Numbered from the stretch's first letter, positions 1-9,055 are shown. The stretch: DNA of 64,000 bases from Lederbergia citri (GCF_018343625.1 NZ_JAGYPG010000005.1:87032-151031), one strand, 5' to 3'. The notes: generated by a model not told the origin, from the sequence alone. Made by a program: numbers and translations.

Positions 1-2426
1 AAAATTTATCTGCACTCCTAATGCTAAAGGCGTTTAACTTTACAATAAAGTATGGAATAACAGATGTTTCGGCTCTTGTTTATAATAATTACTCTCTCAT
101 TTTAAGTTCCGGATTTCATCAATATAATGACAGCTACGAATTTGGACGCCTGGCTCTTTATGAGGCGGAGAAAAGCCAAAATTCCCACTTGCTGGGCAGG
201 GTGTATTTTGTATATGGATCCTTTGTAAATCATTGGAAAAATCATCTCGTATACAGTCAACAATATTTAGAGCATTCTCAAAAACATTGTATTGAATCGG
301 GAAACGCCCACCTGGCAGGAGCATGCAGTTCGTTCATTTGTATGATTAGTTTTTTAAAAGGTCATCAGCTCGCGGAAACACTAAATACGATTGAAGAACA
401 GCTCCAATTTTCCAATCAAATTCAATATGATCTATCAAGAAACTATTTGAATGAAGTGAAATATTGGATTCATATTTTAAATGAGGAAATTGCAAATATT
501 AATTGGAGCTTTCCGAAAATAACTGATGATGATTCTGCAGAAATTGTTCACTATACTGTTCGTTTGCAGATGGCATATTTACTGAATGAACGAGATATTG
601 CAAAGGAGTTAATGGAAAAATTAAATAATCTTGTCGATGGGTCTTTAACTCTAGTCATTGCTCCGGAGTATTATTTTTACAAAGATTTATGGATGGCTAA
701 ATTGTATAACGATTCAGTGATGAAAGAAAAAAGCTACTTTCGAAAACAATTAAAAAAGCATCTTTCTTTATGGAAGAAATGGTCAAAACATTCCCCTTCC
801 AACTACGAGCATAAATATATGCTGATAAAAGCGGAAGAAGCAAGAATGAAAGGGGAGGTTACAAAAGCTTCGTTGTATTACGATCGATCCATTAAGCAGG
901 CACAAAAGAATGGGTTTATTCAAGATACAGCCATTGCATCTGAATGTGCAGGACGCTTTTATCTTTCTCGTGACTTGCCTTTTGTGGCTAAAGCCTATTT
1001 ATCTACAGCTCTATCGGCATATGAGAATTGGGGAGCAATACGAAAGGCAAAATCAATTAAAACAGAATATCAGAATCTATTAAAAGAAGAAATACTGGAA
1101 GTGAATAAAACTGGTCAATCAATAACGAACTCCTTTGATTTAGCCACAATGATGAAGGCAGCGCAGGCACTTTCAGGAGAAATTGTGCTTGAGGAGCTTC
1201 TTACTAGATTAATGAATATCGTATTAGAAAATAGCGGTGCAGAAAAAATAGTAATGTTTATAAAAGAAAATGAACAATTAGTTCCAGTTGCCCACGGGAA
1301 CAAAGATGAAATCGAGATATTTAATGAAGAAGTCAAAATAGAGTACCCTTTAAACATGATTCATTATGTAGAAAAAAGTCATGAACCTATTGTCGTATCA
1401 AGTGGTGCTATTTATGGAATGTTTAAGAATGATCATTATATTAAGAAACACCAGCCTAAATCTATTTTATGCTTTCCAATTTTACATCAAGGTAAGCTAG
1501 TCGGTGCGATGTTTTTAGAAAATAATATGGTGACACATGCTTTTACAAAAGAAAGAATTGAAATATTGAACATATTCTCTACGCAGGCAGCCATTTCTTT
1601 AGAGAATGCCTTTTTATACAGAAATTTAGAGAGAAAAGTGAAGGAACGTACTGCACAATTAGAATTTGCATATGAAGATTTAGAAAAAGCAAACCGTGAA
1701 TTAGCGCAATCTGAAGAAATGAGACGGAAATTTTTATCAAATGTATCTCATGATCTTAGATCGCCGATTACATCGGTTCGCGGCTATATTGAAGCAATTT
1801 TAGAAGGTGTCATAACAAAAGAGGAAGACAAAGAACTGTATTTAGAAAGAAGTCATCAACGCTTATTAATGCTAAATCGGATGATTGAAGATTTATTTGA
1901 ACTAACAAAGCTTGAGGGAGGTGGATTGTCACTTCATCTCGAGTACGTCCCTTCCAATCAATTGCTGAATCATTTAAAAAAACTATTTGAGCACGAAGTA
2001 GTGAATGCAAATTTAAGTTTTACCGTTTTAATAGATCCGCTTTCTGAAACAGAAGAATATCCACTTCTCGAAGTTGATATTAGAAGAATTGAACAGGTGA
2101 TTCAGAACCTTATTTCCAATGCATTAAAAAATACTAAGGTTGGTGGGGTTACTTTACAACATAAAGTGGATTTAGATAGAAACGAAGTTGTTTTTATTCT
2201 TTCCGATACTGGGATAGGTATATCAGCAGATAATCTCCCGTTAATTTTTGATCGATTTTATACAAAATCAGTAGAAAGAAATGATGGCAATGGATTAGGA
2301 CTTGCAATTTGTAAAGAAATTATTCATTACCATCGTGGAGAAATTTCAGCAGAAAGTGTAGAAGGGCTAGGGACAAGTTTTATAATTCAACTGCCCATAT
2401 TTGAACTCCAGGAAGAAGCTCTTTAG
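1..2426 (+). CDS. GAF/sensor histidine kinase, C-terminal part (5' end outside window)
   Basis: The frame is open from the first bases of the window, so the gene begins upstream and only its C-terminal ~807 residues are seen. Numbering from the ATG at base 21: residues 1-370 are alpha-helical, TPR-like; about 373-535 is a GAF domain; 540-565 is a coiled coil; HisKA follows with H-box SHDLRSP (His577); about 685-795 is the HATPase with DTGIGIS and GNGLGLAICK boxes. This order matches the C-terminal half of the very large Ser/Thr-kinase/AAA-ATPase/GAF/histidine-kinase proteins of bacilli, whose kinase and ATPase parts would lie upstream. It would autophosphorylate on His577; its partner regulator is not visible. 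Confident as a histidine kinase, less so about the missing half. Confidence 0.85.
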   Translation, partial: NLSALLMLKAFNFTIKYGITDVSALVYNNYSLILSSGFHQYNDSYEFGRLALYEAEKSQNSHLLGRVYFVYGSFVNHWKNHLVYSQQYLEHSQKHCIESGNAHLAGACSSFICMISFLKGHQLAETLNTIEEQLQFSNQIQYDLSRNYLNEVKYWIHILNEEIANINWSFPKITDDDSAEIVHYTVRLQMAYLLNERDIAKELMEKLNNLVDGSLTLVIAPEYYFYKDLWMAKLYNDSVMKEKSYFRKQLKKHLSLWKKWSKHSPSNYEHKYMLIKAEEARMKGEVTKASLYYDRSIKQAQKNGFIQDTAIASECAGRFYLSRDLPFVAKAYLSTALSAYENWGAIRKAKSIKTEYQNLLKEEILEVNKTGQSITNSFDLATMMKAAQALSGEIVLEELLTRLMNIVLENSGAEKIVMFIKENEQLVPVAHGNKDEIEIFNEEVKIEYPLNMIHYVEKSHEPIVVSSGAIYGMFKNDHYIKKHQPKSILCFPILHQGKLVGAMFLENNMVTHAFTKERIEILNIFSTQAAISLENAFLYRNLERKVKERTAQLEFAYEDLEKANRELAQSEEMRRKFLSNVSHDLRSPITSVRGYIEAILEGVITKEEDKELYLERSHQRLLMLNRMIEDLFELTKLEGGGLSLHLEYVPSNQLLNHLKKLFEHEVVNANLSFTVLIDPLSETEEYPLLEVDIRRIEQVIQNLISNALKNTKVGGVTLQHKVDLDRNEVVFILSDTGIGISADNLPLIFDRFYTKSVERNDGNGLGLAICKEIIHYHRGEISAESVEGLGTSFIIQLPIFELQEEAL

Positions 2427-2528
2427 GTTTTTGAACAGGTTTTGCTTTTTATGGGATACATGTCCAATCACCACTAGATTTATAACATAATTTGTAGCAT
2501 GCCTGTCACGGGTGAAAGGAGGGGTAAT

Positions 2529-2705
2529 GTGGAGGAAGAAAAGGTTGAAAGAAAAGGTGGCTTCAGCTTTGCTTTAATTGTAGTGCTGTTTATTTTGTTG
2601 ATTATTGTCGGAACCGCGTATGTAGGTGGTGGTTACGGAGGCGGAGACGACCCTGTCTTTGTCGGATTCGGGTTCTTTCCATTCTTCCCATTCTTCTTTA
2701 TTTGA
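2529..2705 (+). CDS. YjcZ-like small hydrophobic peptide
   Basis: This is a 58-residue peptide. A charged N-terminus (MEEEKVERKGG) is followed by one hydrophobic segment FALIVVLFILLIIVG, then a Gly-rich stretch and a Phe-rich tail. The core FALIVVLFILLIIVG is the hallmark of the YjcZ family of small sporulation-associated Bacillus peptides; the Phe-Pro tail is unusual for it. I chose the GTG at 2529, not the ATG-like codon at 2499, because an AAGGAGG box at about 2516-2522 sits 6 nt upstream of it. The gene stands alone before a bidirectional terminator. The family assignment is inferred from the core motif only. Confidence 0.65.
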   Translation: MEEEKVERKGGFSFALIVVLFILLIIVGTAYVGGGYGGGDDPVFVGFGFFPFFPFFFI

Positions 2706-2746
2706 TAAGTATTGTGTAACAGATTTCAGCTTTGATTGGAAAAACG

Positions 2747-2780
2747 AAGGCAACTTCCTTTTGGAATTGCCTTTTTAGTT
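2747..2780. terminator. Bidirectional terminator between the YjcZ-like gene and yfhP
   Basis: An inverted repeat, AAGGCAA-c-TTCC with GGAATTGCCTT, has a TTTT loop and is followed by a T run on the plus strand and preceded by an A run. It overlaps the end of the convergent yfhP gene, so it can serve both strands. Confidence 0.65.
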
Positions 2781-3647
2781 CTTCTTTTTCTCAATATATT
2801 CGAATAAAAATGACTGGCCTTTGCGATAAAATCGAGGATCATATAAGCCGAGACGATCTTCGTCGTCTACTACTACTACAAATGGGGACCATTCATAAAG
2901 TGTCTTCGCCTGCGGCAATTTAGTAAATAGGGTGTCCAAGTCAGCATCTTCTTTTGACTGTAAAACATACATTTCTTTCTTTTCTTGAAAAAGATTATCT
3001 TGATAAATTGTAACTTTATCAGCTTTTTTCGTAATAACTGTGAATGTCCATGGGATAAAATTTGCAGAAAGGGCAACCTGGTCATTATTTTTTTCATACT
3101 GCTTATAAACGAGAAAGCCTTGTGTGCTCTGGACCAAAATATGAATGGCGATAAGCGCCCAAGCCATTTTAAAATAATATGGACTCTTTAGTTTAGTTCT
3201 CTTTGAAAATAGGAAGGCTATGCCGATTATAATCCAAATAGTAAAATCAACAATCGGAATCGTACCAAAACTTAAACGCATACTTGAAAATGGCTCTAAA
3301 TATCCTGTACCCCAGGCATTAAATAGATCGCTCGTATCGTGGATGAAAACCGCCAGCCAAGCGAGTAAAAATAACTTAATATCTTTAATTTTAAATAACA
3401 ATAGACAAAGAAGGAAAAACAATAAAGCCCAAACAGGAGTTAAAAACAGGGAATGAGTGATCCCTCGATGCCACATTTGATAAAGACCTTCTGAGTCCCA
3501 TAATTGTGAAATTACATCAATATCAGGTATCTGGCTGGCACCTACAGCTGTTAGAAGATAGGCTCTTTTATATTTTTTATCCATATTCTTCTTATCAACG
3601 GCCCTGTATAATGCTAGCCCAAACAAAGTATGTGTGATCGTATCCAC
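2775..3647 (-). CDS. yfhP: YfhP-like membrane-bound metal-dependent hydrolase (DUF457)
   Basis: This is a 290-residue integral membrane protein of the YdjM/YfhP family. It starts MDTITHTLFGLALYR, the conserved N-terminus with the putative metal-binding His. Further His/Asp motifs are PDID (about residues 40-45), HRGITHS (60-66) and HDTSDLFN (about 103-110), which match the family's predicted metal site. Several hydrophobic segments lie between residues 65 and 185, with a soluble C-terminus. The GTG at 3647 is preferred over the ATG six bases upstream because the GGGGGT box is properly spaced only for the GTG, and B. subtilis YfhP begins the same way. In B. subtilis this family lies near DNA-repair genes; the biochemical activity is unproven. 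Confidence 0.8.
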   Translation of the reverse strand: MDTITHTLFGLALYRAVDKKNMDKKYKRAYLLTAVGASQIPDIDVISQLWDSEGLYQMWHRGITHSLFLTPVWALLFFLLCLLLFKIKDIKLFLLAWLAVFIHDTSDLFNAWGTGYLEPFSSMRLSFGTIPIVDFTIWIIIGIAFLFSKRTKLKSPYYFKMAWALIAIHILVQSTQGFLVYKQYEKNNDQVALSANFIPWTFTVITKKADKVTIYQDNLFQEKKEMYVLQSKEDADLDTLFTKLPQAKTLYEWSPFVVVVDDEDRLGLYDPRFYRKGQSFLFEYIEKKKN

Positions 3648-3712
3648 TCCCATACCCCCATTAATTAATATAAGATATCACTTAATTATATCCTATTTCC
3701 TTACGTAAAAAA

Positions 3713-3748
3713 GAACAAGGTTAAGAGTTTTTACTCTTAACCTTGTTC
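3713..3748 (-). terminator. Terminator of the first KGG gene
   Basis: A perfect 15-bp inverted repeat (GAACAAGGTTAAGAG / CTCTTAACCTTGTTC) has a 6-nt loop and ends in a T run when read on the minus strand. A near copy follows the paralogous gene at 4435-4472. Confidence 0.85.
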
Positions 3749-3768
3749 GAAATACAATTTATATGATA

Positions 3769-4239
3769 TTAGCTATCTCTTCCACCGCCATGGCTATTTC
3801 TTCCGCCTTTACGGCCAGCTTCGGATAAGCTCATTTTGCCATCGTCACCATCTTGGCGGGCTCTAGCTTCTCCACCTTTTTTTCCGATTTCTTCATAAAA
3901 GTCTCGATCGTGATTTTCGGAGGTAGCCTCTCCGCCTTTTCTTCCAATTTCTTCATAGAAATCTCTATCGTGATTTTCGGAAGTAGCCTCTCCGCCTTTT
4001 TTTCCAATCTCTTCATAGAAGTCTCTATCGTGGCTTTCCGAAGTAGCTTCTCCACCTTTTTTTCCAATCTCTTCATAGAAATCTCTATCATGATTTTTGG
4101 AAGTGGCCTCTCCACCTTTTCTTCCAATCTCCTCATAGAAATCTCTATCATGGTTTTTAGCGGTTGCTTCTCCGCCTTTGCGACCTGCTTCTTCTAAGGA
4201 CATTCCGTCACGATTGTTGTTATTGTTGTCTCTAGCCAT
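3769..4239 (-). CDS. KGG-repeat general stress protein (GsiB-like), long copy
   Basis: This 156-residue, highly hydrophilic protein is built from 20-residue units of the form EIGRKGGEATSKNHDRDFYE. I count seven KGG motifs: one in the N-terminal AGRKGG, five in full repeats and one in the C-terminal AGRKGG. It belongs to the stress-induced KGG family (B. subtilis GsiB, E. coli YciG/CsbD-neighbour proteins), thought to be desiccation or general-stress hydrophilins. The start is the ATG at 4239 because AAAGGAGAG lies just upstream; longer starts have no ribosome binding site. A sigma-B-like promoter sits upstream. The gene is a tandem paralogue of the next one, with more repeats. Confidence 0.9.
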   Translation of the reverse strand: MARDNNNNNRDGMSLEEAGRKGGEATAKNHDRDFYEEIGRKGGEATSKNHDRDFYEEIGKKGGEATSESHDRDFYEEIGKKGGEATSENHDRDFYEEIGRKGGEATSENHDRDFYEEIGKKGGEARARQDGDDGKMSLSEAGRKGGRNSHGGGRDS

Positions 4240-4282
4240 TAGAATCTCTCCTTTGAAAAGTATTGGTCTTACATCCATATGT

Positions 4283-4307
4283 ATATCCGTTAGATTTCTT
4301 ATTAAAC
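4283..4307 (-). promoter_or_regulatory. Sigma-B-type promoter of the first KGG gene
   Basis: Read on the minus strand, GTTTAA (4302-4307) is followed after 13 nt by GGATAT (4283-4288). This is close to the sigma-B consensus GTTTAA-N13-15-GGGTAT. The same boxes and spacing occur in front of the paralogue. Confidence 0.7.
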
Positions 4308-4434
4308 TTTTTTTTGGCTAGTTCTTTCGTACTTAAAAACTAGAAAGGTGCATGAATGGGAGGAGAAAAACATCTTGAAAATCGAATCTCATAAGGATAC
4401 CATTATATTATCTCTAGCTGAGTCAAATAAAAAA

Positions 4435-4472
4435 GAACAAGGTTAAGAGAAAAATATCCCTTAACCTTGTTC
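4435..4472 (-). terminator. Terminator of the second KGG gene
   Basis: An inverted repeat GAACAAGGTTAAG / CTTAACCTTGTTC, with a T run on the minus strand, is a near copy of the terminator at 3713-3748. This shows that the duplication included the terminator. Confidence 0.8.
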
Positions 4473-4493
4473 CCATAATTCATTTATAAGGTA

Positions 4494-4778
4494 TTAGCTG
4501 TCTCTTCCGCCGCCGTGGCTATGTTTTCCACCTTTACGACCAGCTTCAGATAAGCTCATTTTTCCATCTTGACCATCTTGGCGGGCTCTAGCCTCTCCAC
4601 CTTTTTTACCTATTTTTTCATAAAAGTCACGGTCATGATTTTTGGAAGTGGCTTCTCCACCTTTTCTTCCAATTTCTTCATAAAACTCATGATCGTGTTT
4701 TTTAGCGGTTGTTTCTCCGCCTTTTCGACCTGCTTCTTCATGGGACATTCCATCACGGTTATCGTTGTTGCTTACCAT
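4494..4778 (-). CDS. KGG-repeat general stress protein (GsiB-like), short copy
   Basis: This 94-residue paralogue of the upstream KGG protein has two full 20-residue repeats plus the flanking AGRKGG units, four KGG motifs in all. The N-terminus (MVSNNDNRDGMSHEEAGRKGG) and C-terminus (KMSLSEAGRKGG, ending GGGRDS) match the long copy closely, so the two differ mainly in repeat number. The start at 4778 follows AAAGGAGAG. Promoter and terminator are also duplicated. The role is inferred from the family: stress protection under general-stress sigma factor control. Confidence 0.9.
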   Translation of the reverse strand: MVSNNDNRDGMSHEEAGRKGGETTAKKHDHEFYEEIGRKGGEATSKNHDRDFYEKIGKKGGEARARQDGQDGKMSLSEAGRKGGKHSHGGGRDS

Positions 4779-4823
4779 TAGAATCTCTCCTTTAAAAAGT
4801 TTTGGTCTTTCATCCATATATGT

Positions 4824-4848
4824 ATATCCGCTAGAATTATTATTAAAC
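4824..4848 (-). promoter_or_regulatory. Sigma-B-type promoter of the second KGG gene
   Basis: On the minus strand GTTTAA (4843-4848), 13 nt, then GGATAT (4824-4829). Boxes and spacing equal those of the promoter at 4283-4307. Confidence 0.7.
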
Positions 4849-5039
4849 TATTTTTTCTGGCTAGTATATTAGAACTGAAAATCTATAAAGAAGCATGAAT
4901 ACTAGGAGAATAACATCTTGAAATATAAAATAATTAAATTATAATATTAAAATAGTCAGAAACAACTAGATTAATAATTAGTAAAAATTTCACCTATTTA
5001 CGTTAATAGTTTCACATAAATTGAAAGTTAGGGGAAAAA

Positions 5040-5600
5040 ATGAGAAAAAGAAATATAAATAAACGTATCAAGCAGTGGATACTTTCAACGACAAAAGCCG
5101 TTCATATGAATATAAATCTAAAAACAGAGAATACAGGCGTTAATATGAGTTATGACTTTATTCATCATTTTCTTGGCTGTGATTTGAGTCGTGTTCAAAA
5201 AGCTAGAAACAGCATGAAAAAACCAATTTCATTGGAAACTTATATTAAAGCTCTTACGATGCATGAATTGGGGCATGCTATGGATCGAGAGGCATTATTG
5301 AAATCATTGCCTAAAACGATTGAGATTTTTAAGATGAGAAGATATCATTCTGAATCAGAATATCGAAATAATGGCCAGCTGTTTCAAATGATTATCGAAG
5401 AGCATGAAATGAATATTGAATTTGAAGAAACGGCATGGAGAAACGCTGAAATATTAAATCGTATATACGGAATAGTTAATTGGGAAGATTTTTATAATGT
5501 GAAAGAACATAGTTTAGCCACATATAGAACCTTATACACTTCAGATTTATTACATTATAATAACATTGTAATGGAAGAAAACAGACAAACTGCTAGTTGA
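5040..5600 (+). CDS. Putative zincin metalloprotein with HELGH motif
   Basis: This 186-residue protein is of no family I can name. It carries a zincin HExxH motif, HELGHAMDRE, at residues 75-84, in which the two His and the Glu would bind zinc and activate water. A downstream acidic helix (EEHEMNIEFEETAWRNAE, about 118-135) could supply the third ligand, as in compact domains with an E-x-x-A-W pattern. No signal peptide or membrane segment is visible; the N-terminus is very basic (MRKRNINKRIKQW). The start follows an AGGGGA box. It lies just before the YesN-like gene but is separated by a strong new ribosome binding site. The substrate is unknown. Confidence 0.6.
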   Translation: MRKRNINKRIKQWILSTTKAVHMNINLKTENTGVNMSYDFIHHFLGCDLSRVQKARNSMKKPISLETYIKALTMHELGHAMDREALLKSLPKTIEIFKMRRYHSESEYRNNGQLFQMIIEEHEMNIEFEETAWRNAEILNRIYGIVNWEDFYNVKEHSLATYRTLYTSDLLHYNNIVMEENRQTAS

Positions 5601-5638
5601 TAAAGATATCAATGATGAACGGGAGGAGGGGATGACAC

Positions 5639-7150
5639 TTGTCTGCTCCAGAGAAATGTAAGGTCCTAATTGTTGATGATGAAGTGTTAATCAGACAAGG
5701 AATTAAGCATTATATAAATTGGGAACAAGAAGGATTCACCATTGTCGGCGAGGCATCTAACGGAAAAGAAGCACTTTACTTGATTGAACAGGAGCACCCC
5801 CACATTGTCATTACTGATATGGTCATGCCTGTTATGGATGGTGAAAAATTAACAAAAGAGATTAAAGAACATTATCCAAATATTGAAGTCATTATTTTAA
5901 GTAGTTTTAGTGATTTTGAATATGTCCGTTCTACTTTTCAAAGTGGAGTAACAGACTATATACTCAAGCCTAAATTAGACGGACAAGAACTGTTAAAAAC
6001 AATACAAAAGGCCGTTAATAAGATACCAAATTTTACTCTAAACCGTACCGTTAGCCCATTACATTCCATCGAAGAAATCATTCAGCAACTAATGGAAGGG
6101 TATGAGGTAGATTACGATCATCATTTAGTTAAAGAGTCATTTCCAAATAAATATTTTTGCTTACTTGGTGCCGATGCAAAAGATCAGGTTTTAGACCACT
6201 TACAAATAGAGCAAGTTTTGAGCATTCTATCTAACGTTACGAATTATCCCATTGTTAAAGAATCAACTAGCTATACGTTTTTGCTTAATATAGAAATTTA
6301 TGATATCCCATTTATTCTTAAAGCTTTGGAAGATGTCCATCTAAATATGAATTGGGCTTTAAGTGAACCTTTTGCATCATTGAAAGATTTAAAAAAACAA
6401 TTTCAAGATGACTTACAAAAGCTGAGGAAGTATCGATTTTACTTTCCAAACCAAACTTTGTTAACTTTTGCACAATTACCTAAACTACCAAAAGAAAATA
6501 TAACGTTTGATTTAAATCAATTCATTGATGTCTTCAAAAGGAGAAATTTTGAAGAAGCCTTTGAATATCTAAATAAATATGTAGACTATTTGTCCCATCA
6601 ATACACGAAGGATGAGAATGAATTTAAAGCATTTTTAGGAAATATTATTTTCAATACGACCATTTTGTTGGAAAACTTGAATTTTAAAAGTGATACATTA
6701 CAACAAGACAAGTATCAACATTTTGCCATGATCAATGAGGCAAAAGATGTTGTGGAGACGGTCTATTATTTCCATACTTATTTAACCCAAGTAAAAGAAA
6801 TCATTGATACGGAGCTACAAGACCCGAGTCAATCCAATATGCAAAAATTACTTGATTATATTGACCAGCATTATGACGAACCGATTAGTCTTTCTAACTT
6901 GGCGGAACATTTTCATTTTAACCCATCTTATTTATCAACTTATTTTAGTACTCACCATAGCATTGGGTTTAATGAGTATTTAACACATATTAGGATAGAA
7001 AAGTCGAAGGAATATTTACAAAATCAAAGAATATCCATTTCAGAAATTAGTGGCCTTGTTGGTTATTCAGATCATAGTTATTTTTGTAAGGTTTTTAAAA
7101 AAATGACAGGAATGTCTCCTAGTAAATATAGGAAAAGCTTTTCTGTATAG
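5639..7150 (+). CDS. YesN-type response regulator (REC + AraC HTH)
   Basis: A 503-residue transcription regulator. Residues 6-125 form a receiver domain with the acidic pair Asp13-Asp14, phosphoacceptor Asp60 (VITDMVMP) and Lys110 (ILKP). The middle is the poorly conserved YesN-type region. Residues 401-503 hold a double helix-turn-helix AraC domain ending MTGMSPSKYRKS. The start is TTG at 5639, since AGGAGG lies 9 nt upstream and the nearby ATG at 5632 is out of frame. It is followed 11 nt later by its histidine kinase. By family it should activate the downstream sugar importer and beta-galactosidase genes when the kinase senses an extracellular sugar. Confidence 0.92.
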   Translation: MSAPEKCKVLIVDDEVLIRQGIKHYINWEQEGFTIVGEASNGKEALYLIEQEHPHIVITDMVMPVMDGEKLTKEIKEHYPNIEVIILSSFSDFEYVRSTFQSGVTDYILKPKLDGQELLKTIQKAVNKIPNFTLNRTVSPLHSIEEIIQQLMEGYEVDYDHHLVKESFPNKYFCLLGADAKDQVLDHLQIEQVLSILSNVTNYPIVKESTSYTFLLNIEIYDIPFILKALEDVHLNMNWALSEPFASLKDLKKQFQDDLQKLRKYRFYFPNQTLLTFAQLPKLPKENITFDLNQFIDVFKRRNFEEAFEYLNKYVDYLSHQYTKDENEFKAFLGNIIFNTTILLENLNFKSDTLQQDKYQHFAMINEAKDVVETVYYFHTYLTQVKEIIDTELQDPSQSNMQKLLDYIDQHYDEPISLSNLAEHFHFNPSYLSTYFSTHHSIGFNEYLTHIRIEKSKEYLQNQRISISEISGLVGYSDHSYFCKVFKKMTGMSPSKYRKSFSV

Positions 7151-7161
7151 GACATGAGAAA

Positions 7162-8943
7162 ATGGTAAGCAACTTTTTAAACAGCATAAAAAATAATAGC
7201 TTATTTTTTAAGATGTTTCTCGTAATGGTCGTAAGTATAGTGGCTGTATCCGTCTTAATTACATTTACCATGATTCGTGTGTCAGAAAGGCTTTTTATTG
7301 ATACATTTAGTCTTGGAAATGCGAAAGTAATGGAACAAGTAACAACAGATTTTGAAGCTTTAAGTTATTCGCTCGTATCCGTCTCGAACCAAGTTCAGCA
7401 AAGCGGTTATGTGAAGAATTATTTAACGGATGAACGGTCAGATCCTATTGAATTAGCAAAGGCAGCACATCGAATAAAACTGCAAATGGATCGATATGTA
7501 ACGATGATTGATCAAGAAGGAATCAATATAGTTTTATTTGGAGAGAATGGTCGGGTATATTCAACAAATTATGTGAATTGGCCTGTTTCGGCGGACCGAT
7601 TAAAGAAAGATCGCATTACATTTAATTCTTATAAGGAACCAAATCGAATTTTATATCAATATGATCCGAAGAAAATCGATCATGATATTAATCAGGAAGA
7701 GACGATTGTCACTTCAAAAGCATTAATAGAAAATTCGACGGATCGAATTTATGGCGTAATGTATATTGCGATTCGCGAACGAGATTTCAAGCAATTATAT
7801 ACAAGATATACTGGTAACGGAAATAATGTACTGCTTCTTAATCAATCTGGAATGGTTGTATCCAGTAGTGACGAGTCTATTGCTGGACAGAAATTTCAAG
7901 AGTTGCTCCAAGATGTAAAGGGTATGGAAGGTCATCATCATACGTACAAACAGGTAGAAGTTTTAGGAGAAAACTATTTATTATTTTCCGAGTATTTACC
8001 TACATTTGATATGTATCTTGTCAACTTAATTGACCGTGAAAGTGTAATGAGTAATTTGCTTGATACGAAAATGATTGCAATGATTAGTGCTGTTATCGTT
8101 ATGATTGCTCTATGCATCGTTTTTTTGATTTCTAGAAGGTTAACGAAATCATTATCATCATTAGTAAAACAAATCTCCAATATGAGTCAAAAGAATTTTG
8201 ATTCATACATCGTTGAATCTGGAAGTTATGAGACAAGGCAGCTTTCGAAAGCATTCAACAATATGTTAGATGAGCTCCATGACTACGTGCAAAAGCTGAT
8301 TGATACGCAGAAAAAGCAGCGGAATGCAGAGCTAGAAGCTCTTCAGCAGCAAATTAACCCACATTTTTTATATAACACATTAGCTTCGGTCAAATTCATG
8401 GTGCAAAATGGTGATAAAGAAAAATCAGCGCAAACGATTAATGCGTTAATTTCTTTATTGCAAAACACAATTGGAAACATCAGTGAAACCAATACTGTAG
8501 AGCAAGAGTTAAATAATATAAAGAATTATGTATATATCAACCAAATTCGATACGGAGATTCAATTAAAGTCCATTATTTCGTCTCACCTGAATGTTTACC
8601 ATTTGAGTTACCGAAATTGATATTGCAGCCATTTATCGAAAATGCTTTTTTTCACGGTTTTAACCGTAAGAAAGAAGGATATATCCAGCTTATGATTCTA
8701 CAAAAAGATGAGCAACTCATTTGTGAAATTAATGATAATGGTGATGGGATGGAAGAGAAGACGATTAATCGTAAAAGCAAGCGAAAGCTTTTTAGTGGAA
8801 TTGGGATTCGGAACGTCCAAGAGAGGATTCAGTTAATATATGGTAATCGGTATGGTGTGAATGTAGCGAGCCAAATAGGGGAAGGGACAAGAGTTACTGT
8901 TCGATTGCCGGTCATAAAATCTAAAGATAATACAAATTTATAA
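7162..8943 (+). CDS. YesM-type sensor histidine kinase
   Basis: A 593-residue membrane kinase of the LytS/YesM class. TM1 is at about 16-38 and an extracellular sensor region spans about 39-300. TM2 is at about 305-325 and HAMP at about 326-378. The His-kinase domain has QQQINPHFLYNTL (phosphorylated His401), followed by a HATPase with a long N-box segment (LILQPFIENAFFHGF) and GIGIRNVQERI. This NPHF motif is diagnostic of PF06580 kinases. It is co-transcribed with the YesN-type regulator (11-nt gap). A terminator follows at 9005-9032, so the transporter genes have their own promoter, probably the regulator's target. Confidence 0.92.
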   Translation: MVSNFLNSIKNNSLFFKMFLVMVVSIVAVSVLITFTMIRVSERLFIDTFSLGNAKVMEQVTTDFEALSYSLVSVSNQVQQSGYVKNYLTDERSDPIELAKAAHRIKLQMDRYVTMIDQEGINIVLFGENGRVYSTNYVNWPVSADRLKKDRITFNSYKEPNRILYQYDPKKIDHDINQEETIVTSKALIENSTDRIYGVMYIAIRERDFKQLYTRYTGNGNNVLLLNQSGMVVSSSDESIAGQKFQELLQDVKGMEGHHHTYKQVEVLGENYLLFSEYLPTFDMYLVNLIDRESVMSNLLDTKMIAMISAVIVMIALCIVFLISRRLTKSLSSLVKQISNMSQKNFDSYIVESGSYETRQLSKAFNNMLDELHDYVQKLIDTQKKQRNAELEALQQQINPHFLYNTLASVKFMVQNGDKEKSAQTINALISLLQNTIGNISETNTVEQELNNIKNYVYINQIRYGDSIKVHYFVSPECLPFELPKLILQPFIENAFFHGFNRKKEGYIQLMILQKDEQLICEINDNGDGMEEKTINRKSKRKLFSGIGIRNVQERIQLIYGNRYGVNVASQIGEGTRVTVRLPVIKSKDNTNL

Positions 8944-8956
8944 AAAAAGTTTTAAC

Positions 8957-8971
8957 GAGAAAACGTTTCCA
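8957..8971 (+). promoter_or_regulatory. cre-like or LacI-type operator, weaker site
   Basis: GAGAAAACGTTTCCA is a near-palindrome that matches 13 of 15 positions of the cre consensus WTGNAANCGNWNNCW. It lies between the kinase stop codon and the terminator. It could be a second CcpA site or a diverged operator. Confidence 0.35.
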
Positions 8972-9004
8972 GCTCATCTCCAAAATATATTTAAAGTTTT
9001 TTCT

Positions 9005-9032
9005 AAAGATCGTCCTAACGGTCTTTTTTTTT
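9005..9032 (+). terminator. Terminator after the YesM-type kinase
   Basis: Stem AAGATCG / CGGTCTT with loop TCCTAA (one G-T pair), followed by a run of T. It separates the two-component genes from the importer genes. Confidence 0.7.
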
Positions 9033-9055
9033 ATTTTGTTATGATTTTTATAGGA

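Noticed and set aside
3853-4197. Plus-strand open frame opposite the KGG gene
   Set aside because: It is the antisense reading of the 60-bp coding repeats, without a start signal; the minus-strand frame has ribosome binding site, promoter and a known family.
9040-9045. TATGAT as a -10 box for the first importer operon
   Set aside because: No acceptable -35 box lies 16-18 nt upstream; that region is the terminator stem. The promoter may be activator-dependent, but I could not place it.
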